This document shows, piece by piece, positions 25,601 to 35,816 of a stretch of DNA of 64,000 bases. The DNA is taken from the NCBI GenBank assembly GCA_002633005.1, contig NMRA01000166.1, forward strand, positions 498,716 through 562,715, given 5' to 3'. A program made the translations under genes and the position numbers. This stretch comes from Phoronis australis. Lineage: Eukaryota > Phoronida > Phoronidae. Every line of letters begins with the position of its first letter. Positions within the stretch are counted from its first letter, which is position 1. Below the pieces are notes generated by a model. The model was given only the letters and a program-made list of their open reading frames with translations, searched no databases and was not told the origin of the DNA.

Positions 25601-28600
25601 AGAAGACAATACGGTCAAAATAAATATTCAATGGGCGGCTCTACGGATGGCACTCTAGAGAAGATCTGGTCACCTTAAGCAGGGGTGAACTGCGCAAACA
25701 CGACAGCCAACAAGCCCCGATTACAGCACAAATGACTGTGTATTAATGAGTCGTGCTGTGTTGAGTGTCCAATTAAATTTTTTTAATTCCTTAATCATAA
25801 AAAACAAGACTATGTAGACACTTTATTTACAAAAATTCCTGGATAAGCCTACACCACGAAAATAAAGCAAAAATAAATCCGCCTTCGACCACTTACCGTT
25901 ATAAATTTGGTCTCAAATTGTGCCTATATCAAATTAAATGAAATTGACGTGCCTGGAAAGAACCGNTGAGGGGACTTAAAAGAAGTAAGACAATACGGTC
26001 AAAATAAATATTCAATGGGCGGCTATACGGATGGCACTCTAGAGAAGATCTGGTCACCTTAAGCAGGGGAGAACTGCGCAAACACGACAGCCAACAAGCC
26101 CCGATTACAGCACAAATGACTGTGTATTAATGAGTCGTGCTGTGTTGAGTGTCCAATTAAATTTTTTTAATTCCTTAATTATAAAAAACAAGACTATGTA
26201 GACACTTTATTTACAAAAATTCCTGGATAAGCCTACACCACGAAAATAAAGCAAAAATAAATCCGCCTTCGACCACTTACCGTTATAAATTTGGTCTCAA
26301 ATTGTGCCTATATCAAATTAAATGAAATTGACGTGCCTGGAAAGAACCGACAGTTCGTTTTTGCATGGCCGACCAGGCTTCTCACGAAGGACCTTTTTAT
26401 GCACCGGCCGTGGTCTCAAGCAATTACGAACTGTCAATTTTCTTCAAGTACAGAAATTACTTCTTATCTCAGTTAGAAAAAAGTTGAGATCAGTTTTATG
26501 GCGGCAAGTGTTTTAAATCTAAAGTTTCTTTCATTTACGGAACGCGGATAGTAGCCGCTTAAAGGAGAATGCCACCCAAAAACGACCTATTTTGTATCAA
26601 TATATATGGAGTAGTTCCACTCGATAACAGCAAGTTCAGTTGTTTTACCTGACACCTAACGGTGTTAAAATTAACCTATGACGTAATAGGTTCGAACGCA
26701 GTCTATTCAGCCGTTCACAACACGCTTACTAGTGTCAGCTTATTGTTTGAATTCATCGTTTTACAGCAATAAATGTTCAAAATTAGATGTAAACCCCTTA
26801 CAAATACATGGAGTTCTTGAACAAACGTGTTGTTTTATTTCACTGTTACGGATTTATAGGTATTTGAACGTACCGTAGCCTACAGAGTTCGGGAGGCCAA
26901 TTTACCATGGTCGATCGCGGGAGTTTGGGTCTGTTTTGGTGATAAATTCGAATCATTCTCCCGTGAAATACAGACTGGGGAACATAGTTGTGTGTCGTAC
27001 TTTGAGACTTGCCATTTCTTCAGTTCTAAACACACAAGACGCTTATTACTCCCCGCCAGCTGGCTCGGAACACGATCAGGTATGGCGTCGCGGCCGACGG
27101 CACTGGACATCACGAACATGAACCAGCTTAATTTGGAAACTAAACCTCCAGTCACGAAAAGACTATAATAGTGAGCCAAAGAAATAATGTGCACATAATT
27201 ATTTAGGTGAATTAGCCACGAAGCTGAGAATCTTACTAGTCGGGGGCCGCGAAGTAGAGGTTGACCTTCCACACAACCGTCAGGGCAAAGGTTGTACAGT
27301 AACAATGTTTTGAATAATGTATTTGTATATCAAAATAAAGATTCTCCTAACATGTGACCATAGCATATAAAATCGAGTTATTGTTTCACTACAGCTTTCT
27401 GTCAGCAAACACTGAAATAGCATGCGCTAACACGGCCTCGATGCACTGTCAATTACATTTATTGCATCTAAAGCCGGTAACGCAGTGGATTATTCATTGC
27501 TGTCTTCTCAAAACATTTGCACTCACGAATACTCCAAAGGCATTACAATTGTATCTAATGAGACAGACTTTGTTTCCGGTTTATATAAGCATTGGCGGAG
27601 AATAATACAATTTGAAACAGAACACAGAATAACAAATGTCTATAGACCCTGTTCACGCGGCGGCCATTACGATCCAAAGCGAGGCTCACTGCGATAAACA
27701 AAGCGAAAGTAGACATTGCGGGAGTTAAATAGCCGGTCTTTCGAGTCCAACCTGGATATTAAATTTTAATGATGTGTCGACAATTAACCACAGAGACGTA
27801 GAAAATTACATTAGAGAACAAGTTAAGGCGCCAAAGAGTTGTCTGACGAAAGGGTTTAAATTTTTTCGGAAAACTGGGTTCGAAATTGTTGATCAAAATA
27901 CTTTCTACGCGGACCAGGTCATCTGCTCGTATTGTTGACGAGTTGAGGACATATTCGACAGTGGTGTCTGTCATGTGCAATTAGTCACATCTGGTATAAT
28001 TTGTTGATCAAGAATATTAACATCAAGCATAGCCTGATCCTATGCTTTCACTGGGACTAACAGTTGATTTGTCATTGGTCTGAAAGAATAATTGATGTTA
28101 TTAAATAATATTTTTATTAAAATAAAAAACCAGGCTCGTAATTGAAAATAAAAATTATTTGACCATCAATGCTATCTTGGTTGTAATAATTCTTACGTCT
28201 ATTTCATGTGTTAGATTTCAAATATCAATCTGGACCAAGTTGAATTTTAAAATTAAAACACCTAATTCGTTCGTCCAAAACATAACATCGTTTTAGAACT
28301 CAATTTCAGTTAACTGGACAATGCAATCATAGTTATCATGTTTCTGCAGAAGCCTCTTTCATCCGAGGGGAACGTCCGGGTGCCAGTGCCTACTGAGAGG
28401 CGATTTTTTCGCCGAGTGAGGGCGGGAACAATCTGCCTCCCGATCACCATCAATAGCACCCCCGCGCTGTTGCAAGCTCTCATAGGCTCTGCCTCAATTT
28501 AAAGTAGCCTTTTGTGCTCTTAAAAATTGTCACCTGTGTGGTTACAGGTGATGTGAACTCAGAGAGTTTTTTCACTAAGGGGAATTTTTATGCCTCGTGG

Positions 28601-31600
28601 GGGAAATTTCGCGTGATATTTCAATATGTTTGAGAGGGGAATAAGGCCGATATTGGGCCCCAAATTTGAGGAATTGAGGGCCCAGTCCTTTTTGGAAAGA
28701 AAAATTATAATGTTTCAACCCGCAGCAGGGGCGGATCCAGGTTTTCCAGTTAAGGGGGGCAGGGCACAGGAATAAGCAGCATTTCGGCAGATGCGCGCGC
28801 CCAGCCTAAACTCTGGGATGCAGGGGTCTTGAATTCTTGGGTTTGCGGACCCGTTGACTGAAAAAAAAACGGTAAACGGGGTTCATTCACCGCCTATGCG
28901 TTGTTTATTCACCCCGCAAGACCCGCCTTGGTTGCGCACGTGTGCTAGTCAGCAATTCGCACCCGAACTCAAAAATGGGATCTGATACAATTTTAGGGGG
29001 GGGACCATGCCCCCCCCAAATCCGTAGTCATGAAAACACAGCCTGGCTGGCCCATTCTCCGGTCGTTACTATGATGCTTAACTGACCGACATGCGACAAA
29101 ATGATCAAACTTTTCGAAAACATTTATAAATTTTACACGGACGTATTTTGCTTCGTCGCGGCAACGACCCAACGCTTCCGAATCTCAACGTCTTTAGAGG
29201 TTGTGAAGCAGACAGTTGCGTGTCCGTATTTTTTCTAGCCGTTCGCGGAACAACACGGCCTGAAACACAGAACTATGCCGATAAGCTAACAGAGCTATCG
29301 TAGCGAGCCTCGTTTTGGAATGCGCCTCCTGTCGGCGTGAATAGGGTCTATGGCAACCCGCCCGGCGCCAATCGCGACTTAGTCGAGAGCTCATCCGACG
29401 ACGACTTCACGGGTCGGATCGTTGGGTTTCACAGGCCTCAGTTCGAACCGGAATACACTGACCAAGAAATACTAGAGAGGAGCCGTGAACATGCACAGGC
29501 AACGGAAACGTATGGATAGTTCTTTTACGCTTGGTAAGCCGGAATTCGTCAGAGAAATCACTGTCAGCGACGAAATGCCGGCCACAGACACGGAGATGTT
29601 ATACGGCCTCATACTTGCTATAACAGGGTATTTTTCATTATTCGCTACCGCGAGCCACTTCCTAAGCATTTCGGGCTCTCACGGAAGTCGAAAAAACGAG
29701 ATATCCGCTTTCTTTGCAGCTTCATATTTTGGACAAGCGGGACCGATGCACCGCAATATAGCGGCATTCACTCTGCAGATGAACCACTGACAGTGACGTC
29801 GCTGCGTCGTTTCTCACCTTCCTCACAGGTTAACGCGACATCTCTCGGCAAGGTGAGGTCGACCGTATAACTGAGAGGCGATGTGGATACAGACCGATAA
29901 GACGGTAAAAAAGACTAATTAAATCGGGTAGCATTCTCCTTTAAAAGGGGCATTATGGTTTATACAGCCGAAAAGCGCATTATTCCTATTATTGTTGGAT
30001 GCGATGGACTTCTTGAAGTTATTAGCTTTGACCACAGCTACAAAATCGATTGTGTATTTGATGTTATATCACAAATCTACAAAGCTGGCCGCTGACTGCC
30101 AGACATTCGCTGAAGTCAAAGTTAAAGGAGAATGCCACCCGTCTTTTTTGCCGTCTTAATCGGTCTATATCCACATAGCCTCACATACGGTCGACCTTAC
30201 CTTGCCAAGAGGTGTCGCGTTACCCTGTGAGGAAGGTGAGAAACGACGCTAGCGACGTTAGTGGTTCACATGCAGAGTGAATGCCGCTATGTTGCGGTCC
30301 ATCGTTCCCGCTTGTCCGAACTAAGCAGCTGCGAGGAAAGCGGGTATATCGTTTTTTACTTTCTCGAGAGTCCGAAATGCTTAGGAAGTAGTTCATGGTA
30401 GTGAAGAATGAAATGTACGCTGTAAATAGCAAGTATGAGGCCGTGAAACATCTCCGTGTCTGTGGTCTGTAGACGTCGACAGTGCCTGACGCATGCCGGC
30501 TTACCAAATAACTCCATACGTTCCGTTGTCTGAGCTTGTTCACGGCGCCTCTCTAGTATTTCTTCATCACTGTATTCCTGTTCGAATTGATAGCCTGTAA
30601 AACTTAACGATCCACCTGCGAAGTCTGGACCTTTGAGCTCTAGCTCGTCGTAAGTCGGGATTGCGAGTTGCCACGTTGGCGTTTATTACTGAGCGTTCTG
30701 TTTCAAACTGAATTATTCTCACCCTAACCAATACTTATATAAAACTGAAACAAAGTTTGTCTCATTAGATGCAATTTGTAATGCCTTTGGAGTGTTCGTG
30801 AGTGCAAATGATGAGAAGCCAGCAATGAATAAATCACTGCGTTACCGGCTTTAGGTACAATAAAACTAATTGACGGGACATGCACCGAGTCCGTGTGAGC
30901 TCATGCTAATTTAGTGTTTGCTGGCAGAAAATGTTGTGAAAAAACTCGATTTCCATCCCACGGCCAGGTGTTAGGGGAATCTTTATTTACATTTACATTA
31001 CTCAAATAATGATTGTCAATGTACAACTTCTGCCCTGATGGTGCTGTGGCCAAAGCGGCCCCCGACGAGTAAGTAGATTTGCAGTTTCGTGGTAATTCAC
31101 CAACATAATCATGCGCACATTACTTTGGCTCACTAGTATAGTATTTTCTTGACTGGAAGTTTAGTTTCCAGTGAACTTTGGCTGGTTTATGTTCGTGATG
31201 TCTGATCAGTTTCCGAGCCACTGTGGCCTGCCCGGGAAAACGAGTCAATCCGGCCGGCCGCGACGGGCCTGCTCGGGCTCCAAGCCATTGGCCAGGGTAA
31301 CAAGCGTTTTGTGTTTAGAACTAAAAAAATCACAAGTCTAAACAACACAAATCTAGGTTCTCATGTCTGTATCTCACGGAAAATACTTCGAAATTATCTC
31401 CGAACAGACCCCAAACTCCTGCTACGGACCTTATTGGCCTGCCGAACGTTGTAGGCTAATGTGTGTCCAAATACCAATAAATCCGTAAGAGCGAAATAAA
31501 ACAACATGTTTTTATAAGAACTCGGTGTATTTTTAAGGGTTTAACATCGAAGTTTGGTGATTTATTGGTGTTAAACGATGACTTCAAGCGATAAGCTGAC

Positions 31601-34600
31601 ACCAGTAACCCGTGTTGTGAACTGCTGAACAGACTGCGTTTGAAACCCATGACGTCATTGGATAATTTCAACACCTCCATCTGCCGTCGGGTGTCAGGTA
31701 ACGCAACCGTACGTGTCGTTATGGAGTAGAACTACTCGATCTAAATTGATACAAATTAGGTTGTTTTTCGGGTGGCATGCATGGTTATGTACAGTAGGAC
31801 CTTATCATAAGTTTGTGTGTAATTTAGCCAAATAACCACAAAACTATGAACTTTAATCCAGCAAAATCAAATATTTTCTGAAAGTAAAAAGTTTATAGAA
31901 TTCGCTCATTGCCTTTTTTACCAATCTGACATTAATTGGGTCACGCCACCATGTCTTTTTAATAAAATTGGTAAACTAAAGAAGGCACGCCCAACAGCAC
32001 AACAACGTTTCATAATTTCATGAAATGCTGTTACAGTTTCTAAATTTTCGTTTCATTTTGGTTTTATGCAACTTCAATTTTGTTCATGAAAATTATAAAA
32101 GACCAAAATTTTTATAGCTCCTTATACAAGGGTGTAACATTTTGAAAACAATTCTTAACAGCGTTTTGGAGTTAAGAACATAAAGCGCAGTATTTAACAG
32201 TTTCGAATGAATATATCCCCCAATTCTGAGATATGATGTTCCGAACTTAGCCAAATTTGGCGATTTTTCTAGGGTCCTACATAACATTAAATAAGCTTAA
32301 AATAGTCTGCCATTCATCGTGTTTGATTCAACTACGCCACCATAGCGTTGGACTGCCACCAGGGGGATTGCGGGTTCGATTCCGCGTTGACGCTGTTCTC
32401 AGAAAATCACTTTTCTCGGGGATTATGTCCGTGTAATTACCTTTGGGCATGAAGAGCGTTCCTCGGATGTTTCCATCTCTAACAGGTATTCGTCTGATTT
32501 TGTTAACATCAAGATACCATCTCTGAATCTGACAAGACGCCACAGACGAAAGATCTGTTTTGGCATCACACAATTCTTCAAATTCCAACCACTCGCGATA
32601 GACCTTTATGTCAACAATGAATGGCGTGGTAACGTCACGCTTCACCAAACGCAGGCCCTCTCGTTGTCTCGGCTCTGGTTTTAAGCTCCATAGCAAACCC
32701 ATCTGATCAAGACCTTTGAAGTTGTTAAAAAGCAGGTGTGCTGTCAGAAACTAAGCAAACTAGATAGCAAAAACTCGATCAACAGAATTTTAACAACTAT
32801 AATGTTAACAACAACAATAACAATAATAATAATAGTAATGGTAACCATAGTTATAATAATCACGATAACTGTAAGAATATTCGGGCATTCCATTTGCTCG
32901 TCGGATAAAAAAGTTTCTCAAAAATATTACCCTGGCTGCTTTGTCCCTTTCAGCTTCTAGGGGAGTATGCAAGACTTGGACTCGAGTGCTGCCATGAATA
33001 CACCGTAAGTGCATCATCAATTCTCACAAATAAAGTGATTATCACAATACTATGCAAGTGCAGTTTGAACTGACGACGAGATTCGAACCCTCAGTCCTCG
33101 TACCTTGACTATGAAGGCGAACGCTTCACAGTGTCGCAAAAGGCCTGCTGAGAGGGTGAGTTTGACGGAGCTCAGAAGGAGCGGCTAAATTTTCTTTCCA
33201 TTTGCATATTTCTAAAACACTGGAGCAACACAGCTTTAACCACTCAAAAGTTTTATAGATAAATTTTTTTCTTAACATGATAAACACCACATGCGGCAAT
33301 AGACCAACCAGAGCAGAATTAAAGTCCACCAAAGTGAGACTGTTCATATTCGGTTTCCTATTAATTTAGTTTGACGTGTGCCACAAAGCTGTCCCGCCAC
33401 CTACCATTGTACGTGCCACCCGCACTCGGTGTTTGTGTGACGTCGACCTCACCGGAAGCGTCGGAGATGAAGTGTCCAACAGAGCTGTAGCGTTTCTTCC
33501 CTTCTACTAACTGCGCACGAAGCGTAACCTTCTGATTCGCAGGAAGGTGGCACACTTTAATTTCTACCTGTTTTGTACATGAACAAATGACTATGTCTAT
33601 CTGTGTTAACTTGAATATCAGAACATCGCAATAGAAAGGATGACAATTTGCAGGTGGGATTCGTATTCAAGATGTGACAAGAAGACACGCCAGACGTTTT
33701 ACAATTTGGTGAACAAGCCAGGCAAACTGAAAGTTCCATCAAAATAGTGCAGAGCAGCAACAATATCTTTCACGGATTTTGTTTTCAGTTACGACGTTTT
33801 ATCCCAATCTCTGCTTAAGTATTATTGATTCAATAAAACCTCATTTCAGCAGCAATGTTTTTTTTCGGCAAATTAACCAAACTTTGGTTACTATGAAAGG
33901 TATTTTAATTCATCATAGCCAAGTTCTAAGAAACGAAATTAATAAAAACGCTCTTCAAACCGGTAGTCGCAACGTCAAAGCGCGCAAGTCGTATGGAAAG
34001 TCCGTGTGTCTGATTGGCTGAATCGTCTTTGTTTAGTTATCTTTATTACCTATTTCTGGCATCATTTTACAAATCAAAATGGCAAATTCCTATGTACAGG
34101 GGCATAGAGCAGTTATCATAACAGAAAGGCGAGAGCACCGCATACTCGGACGGTTGTCCGCAGATACGTATTTACAGACACGGTGCAACTGTTGAAACAT
34201 AGTTTGAGAATTATCTGTTCCGGATTTTCGAGTAGCGTAAAAGACAGAACATTTCCATAATTTGGGACTGACAGTAAATAATTGTGAAGTCACGTGAATA
34301 GAAAAGTGGCCCTTTGCAGTTTAATCCAGGTGTGTTTCGTGACAAGACGGTGGATGTATTATAGTAAATTTCTTAGAAAATTTGTTTGACAAACATGTCA
34401 AACTGCAAATTAGTGGTAACTAGTTCCGGCTAACGTTTTCGGGACTTGATCACTGCGACAGACTTCCAGGATGAAGAATTGTTATTATATAGCAAAGGTT
34501 CAAACTCCTTTTTATAATAAGTAGAATGTACCAAATTGATAAAACATGCATTTAATAGCAGTGCTGTAGAGGTAAAATTAACGGTAAGTAGGCGTCCGAA

Positions 34601-35816
34601 GCCCACTGTATCACCTCGAGCACTGAACGTAACTTACGGTGCGTTGGCGCTACGTTCAAATGCCAAAAGGTGGTTGGCTGCGCCTACGTGAGCCTACGCT
34701 CCACTACAGCACTGTGTAAAAGGTAACGTAGCAATATTAAACTGCTCAGAGTCGGCCATCGCTCGATATTTAAGGGATAAATCCTTAAGCAAAAGTGGCC
34801 ACTGTTCAGACTGCCTAGGCAAGTCAATATATATTCCCTCAGGAAATAACTGCGATAATTAATTTTGACGCTCTTTGTCAAACTCATACGCTTATGTATC
34901 AAACAAATACAATTTTTATGAAAAAATAAAGAAGTGCTTTGCTCAAATCTAAGATAGTATCTGAACTCCTACTGCCAAGGGATTACAGACACCAGATCTA
35001 TACGAGTTTAGCAAAGGAGATGGTATTGTTTCATTTGTTCTATTTAGCAAAATCATCGTTACACCATAGATACTCGTTACGTTTACAGTCTATGATTACA
35101 CGATACCGTATCTGTGCCTATTCTAACTGGTGAACAGTGGACTGATAGGCTTATCCTGGCCAGCTTCAATCTTCCCCAGTTTTGGGAAACTTTCTGCCAA
35201 ACTTGAAGGCAAACTCGTAACTTACGCATTGCCGTGAAAATTAGGCATAGTTTTAATGACCACCCTCAAAGGACAGCACACAAACAATTTAACTACAGAA
35301 AGCATTTAGCACATACATGGTGGTGCCCGTTCCATAGGTAGACGCAACGCACTCGTCGCACAAAACGAACGATCACATAATTCTTTGCATGATAATATAA
35401 GCAAAGCAATTGATAACGCCACCTTTATTCGTAGATTCGTGAATCTACAGAACTCAACCCACTAGGGTCCGCCGGCCCTGTACAGTACCACCGTCTGAAC
35501 TGGGAGGACGCCGCAGCTGGCACAAGGCCAGCCCAGTGACCACCACAAACTTTACTGGAGACTCAACTCCAAATTTCAGTGCCGAATCGCGTGCCTTGCC
35601 TAGAGGATTTTTTTCAGTTTCAGGCAATGTTTTGGTCTATTTCCTAACCGATTCATGAGTAAAAGTTTGGTGGTAGCTGGCCGCGCCCAGCACTAGTTGG
35701 TAAACCAAGGCTTGTACTCTGTTAACTTAATGAGCCGACTCAGTATTGGCTTCTGCACTAGATCTCACCTTTTGGTCTACCAGAGCGCTTACAGGATGAC
35801 ACTGCAAGTGAACCAT
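11493..35816 (-). CDS. Peroxisomal acyl-CoA thioesterase / bile acid-CoA:amino acid N-acyltransferase (ACOT/BAAT family), 9 exons
   Basis: Reading down the minus strand, the coding exons are 35769-35816, 33405-33567, 32441-32713, 25382-25554, 24593-24709, 21627-21712, 21301-21403, 13609-13813 and 11493-11629. All junctions are GT-AG and in phase, giving 434 residues. Seen: an N-terminal BAAT beta-sandwich region (about 5-130), then an alpha/beta hydrolase domain with the motif VIDMFGTGGG (169-178), nucleophile Ser242 in ATSAGGD, acid candidates Asp336/337 and His371 in PGAGHLLEPPY. The last three residues are SKL, a canonical PTS1. The family hydrolyses acyl-CoAs to fatty acid and CoA, or conjugates acyl groups to amino acids. 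A Ser nucleophile, rather than the Cys of mammalian BAAT, favours thioesterase activity. Length fits the family (about 420-480). The Gly usually preceding the nucleophile motif (GxSxGG) is Ala240. The long introns hold most of the window's repeats. Function is inferred from family; the exon assembly is read directly. Confidence 0.9.
12210..12521 (-). other. Unrecognised open frame in the last ACOT/BAAT intron
   Basis: A 103-codon open frame starts at an ATG and stays open. The protein is not recognised, shows no domain or signal, and has no flanking coding partner. It is more likely chance or transposon-derived than a host gene. Confidence 0.2.
12802..13300 (+). pseudogene. Gypsy-type gag-pol remnant (zinc knuckle plus acidic linker)
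   Basis: A frame opens with QCYRCGEP, a retroelement zinc-knuckle start, and a neighbouring frame reads YDSSEDDEHYETFCMDSIKQ before a stop at 13005-13007. An acidic segment after the knuckle is typical just before the protease in Ty3/Gypsy elements. Stops and frame changes abound. Located in the last ACOT/BAAT intron. Confidence 0.4.
13609..13813 (-). CDS. ACOT/BAAT exon 8, Asp/His catalytic exon (residues 322-389)
   Basis: Phase 0 in, phase 1 out (donor gtaagt). It encodes VEEATANFLLIQSGDD with the likely catalytic acid, then LYPGAGHLLEPPYAPL with the catalytic His371. These are the most conserved family motifs. Confidence 0.92.
15186..15450 (+). repeat. Tandem repeat of about 97 bp, 3 units plus a partial
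   Basis: The box gcagtataaagacaa recurs at 15200, 15298, 15395 and 15435. Between boxes are ggttcgggctctg and tggtaactgttccgaag. Spacings are 98, 97 and 40 bases. Each unit carries a TATA-like core and a B-box-like ggttcg; no product recognised. Confidence 0.6.
15885..15935 (+). repeat. tRNA-like B-box remnant
   Basis: Contains gcgggttcgagtcccgt, a T-arm with a Pol III B box. No acceptor or D arm could be folded, so this is a SINE or tRNA-pseudogene scrap, not a tRNA gene. Confidence 0.35.
19081..19389. other. Assembly gap (309 Ns)
   Basis: A run of N within the LINE, in the seventh intron of the ACOT/BAAT gene. Open reading through it is an artefact of the Ns. Confidence 0.98.
19607..19648. 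repeat. CT dinucleotide microsatellite
   Basis: A run of TC/CT repeats with one TTT interruption, positioned as the LINE's 3' tail. Confidence 0.85.
21301..21403 (-). CDS. ACOT/BAAT exon 7 (residues 287-321)
   Basis: Phase 2 in, phase 0 out (donor gtaatt). It encodes a variable linker ending FNAIPDSEIIK, which fits the family's IPIEKA lead-in to the next exon. The intron after it runs 7.5 kb and contains the LINE, the satellite-like array and the N gap. Confidence 0.78.
21627..21712 (-). CDS. ACOT/BAAT exon 6 (residues 259-287)
   Basis: Begins VIAAAVVNPS, equivalent to the family's VTAVVSINGS, and ends in phase 2 at a less common but valid donor, gtacgc. Joining to exon 7 keeps the frame and gives a segment aligning with the family's RYKG...PPVG region. 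Confidence 0.78.
22229..22561. mobile_element. hAT-like MITE, GGCGGATCC family (reverse)
   Basis: Starts cagtggcggatttggg and ends catggatccgcccctg, the reverse orientation of the copy at 10927 with the same internal landmarks. A single N at 22253 interrupts a G run. Confidence 0.65.
22937..23254. mobile_element. MITE with CCGGTTGCAT inverted ends, 318 bp
   Basis: The left end ccggttgcataaaa...aaatagggact and the complement of the right end ccggttgcatgcatt...aaatagggatt form an imperfect inverted repeat of about 33 bases. No coding content. Located in the fifth ACOT/BAAT intron. Confidence 0.65.
24593..24709 (-). CDS. ACOT/BAAT exon 5, nucleophile exon (residues 220-258)
   Basis: A 39-codon exon in phase 0 at both ends. 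It starts EALDWM and carries the nucleophile elbow VATSAGGDIALSMA. Ser242 aligns with the catalytic Ser of ACOT1/2/4 and the catalytic Cys of BAAT. Confidence 0.9.
25382..25554 (-). CDS. ACOT/BAAT exon 4 (residues 162-219)
   Basis: Enters in phase 1 and leaves in phase 0 (donor gtatat). It encodes the first hydrolase strand, VIDMFGTGGG, followed by HRAALLASRAGYAVIALAF and a DLAYFE end. These match the family position for position. The duplicated block at 25587-26349 begins 32 bases upstream in the intron. Confidence 0.9.
25587..26349 (+). repeat. Tandem duplication of a 380-bp block joined by one N
   Basis: 25587-25965 and 25967-26349 are nearly identical: one 4-base insertion (taag) and a few substitutions. 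A single N at 25966 sits exactly at the junction. This could be a recent duplication or an assembly seam. Confidence 0.85.
27643..29351. mobile_element. Nested inverted-repeat element inside copy A, 1.7 kb
   Basis: The left end tatagaccctgttcacgc and the complement of the right end catagaccctattcacgc match. Removing it from copy A restores near-colinearity with copy B (about 1.69 against 1.66 kb). It carries its own nested MITE at 28726-29030. Confidence 0.55.
28726..29030. mobile_element. hAT-like MITE, GGCGGATCC family, doubly nested
   Basis: Starts caggggcggatccagg, with the same landmarks as the copy at 10927 (gcgcgcccagcctaaa, aacggggttcattca) and a slightly decayed right end (aaatccgtagtcatg). 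It sits inside an element that sits inside the TTAA element. Confidence 0.6.
30122..31785 (-). mobile_element. TTAA-flanked DNA transposon, copy B (1.66 kb)
   Basis: Same family as copy A in the opposite orientation. It opens with TTAAAGGAGAATGCCACCC, and its far end (gggtggcatgcatgg) has decayed. On the minus strand, frames read YQFEQEYSDEEILERRREQAQ and then a Cys-containing segment ending LQTTDTEM. Confidence 0.6.
32328..32396 (+). repeat. tRNA-derived SINE remnant
   Basis: Reads tagcgttggactgcc, then attgcgggttcgattccgcg: an A-box/anticodon-arm-like region followed by a B box and T stem. The full cloverleaf does not fold, so this is a SINE or tRNA pseudogene rather than a tRNA gene. Confidence 0.4.
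32441..32713 (-). CDS. ACOT/BAAT exon 3 (residues 71-161)
   Basis: Enters and leaves in phase 1 (donor gtaatt). It encodes the family signature GLLWSLKPEP, the VKRDVTTPF segment, and VRDGNIRGTLFMPK, which leads into the hydrolase domain. A tRNA-like SINE fragment lies about 50 bases downstream in the intron. Confidence 0.9.
32805..32875. repeat. Low-complexity AAC/AAT-rich tract
   Basis: Imperfect acaataataat-type simple sequence in the second ACOT/BAAT intron, with no coding meaning. Confidence 0.6.
33055..33140 (-). repeat. tRNA-like SINE remnant (minus strand)
   Basis: The minus strand contains gtgaagcgttcgc, an A-box-like stretch, and agggttcgaatctcgtcg, a good B box with T stem. There is no complete acceptor stem, so it is read as a SINE fragment. 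Confidence 0.4.
33405..33567 (-). CDS. ACOT/BAAT exon 2 (residues 17-70)
   Basis: The acceptor reads tacaaaacag and the donor gtaggt; the exon enters in phase 0 and leaves in phase 1. It encodes the BAAT N-terminal beta-sandwich, including CHLPANQKVTLRAQL and the typical SDASGEVDV and SAGGTYNG strands. Confidence 0.88.
34559..34714. mobile_element. 156-bp MITE of the 6252-8911 hAT-type family
   Basis: Ends cagtgctgtagagg and ccactacagcactg, the same 14-base termini as the large element with one mismatch. Subterminal sequences match those of both ends of the large element. Flanking octamers tttaatag and tgtaaaag agree at 6 of 8 positions. It lies in the first ACOT/BAAT intron. Confidence 0.7.
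35769..35816 (-). CDS. ACOT/BAAT exon 1 (residues 1-16)
   Basis: This exon encodes MVHLQCHPVSALVDQK and ends in phase 0 at donor gtgagatc. The pattern of a short leader followed by ALVDQ is how family members begin, and it joins in frame to exon 2 (VEIKV). The start ATG is at 35816-35814. An in-frame ATG at 35915 could add 33 residues (see findings). Confidence 0.8.

Larger units (their letters stand above)
26559..29944 (+). mobile_element. TTAA-flanked DNA transposon, copy A (3.39 kb with nested insertions)
   Basis: Begins TTAAAGGAGAATGCCACCC and ends gggtagcattctcctTTAA, inverted ends flanked by TTAA as in Kolobok or piggyBac elements. The interior matches copy B (minus orientation) except for an extra 1.7-kb nested element at 27643-29351. 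Near the right end a frame reads QFEPEYTDQEILERSREHAQ. No intact transposase seen. Lies in the third ACOT/BAAT intron. Confidence 0.65.

Noticed and set aside
32736-33020. Open frames rich in Ile/Thr or Tyr
   Set aside because: They translate the AAC/AAT simple-sequence tract in an ACOT/BAAT intron.
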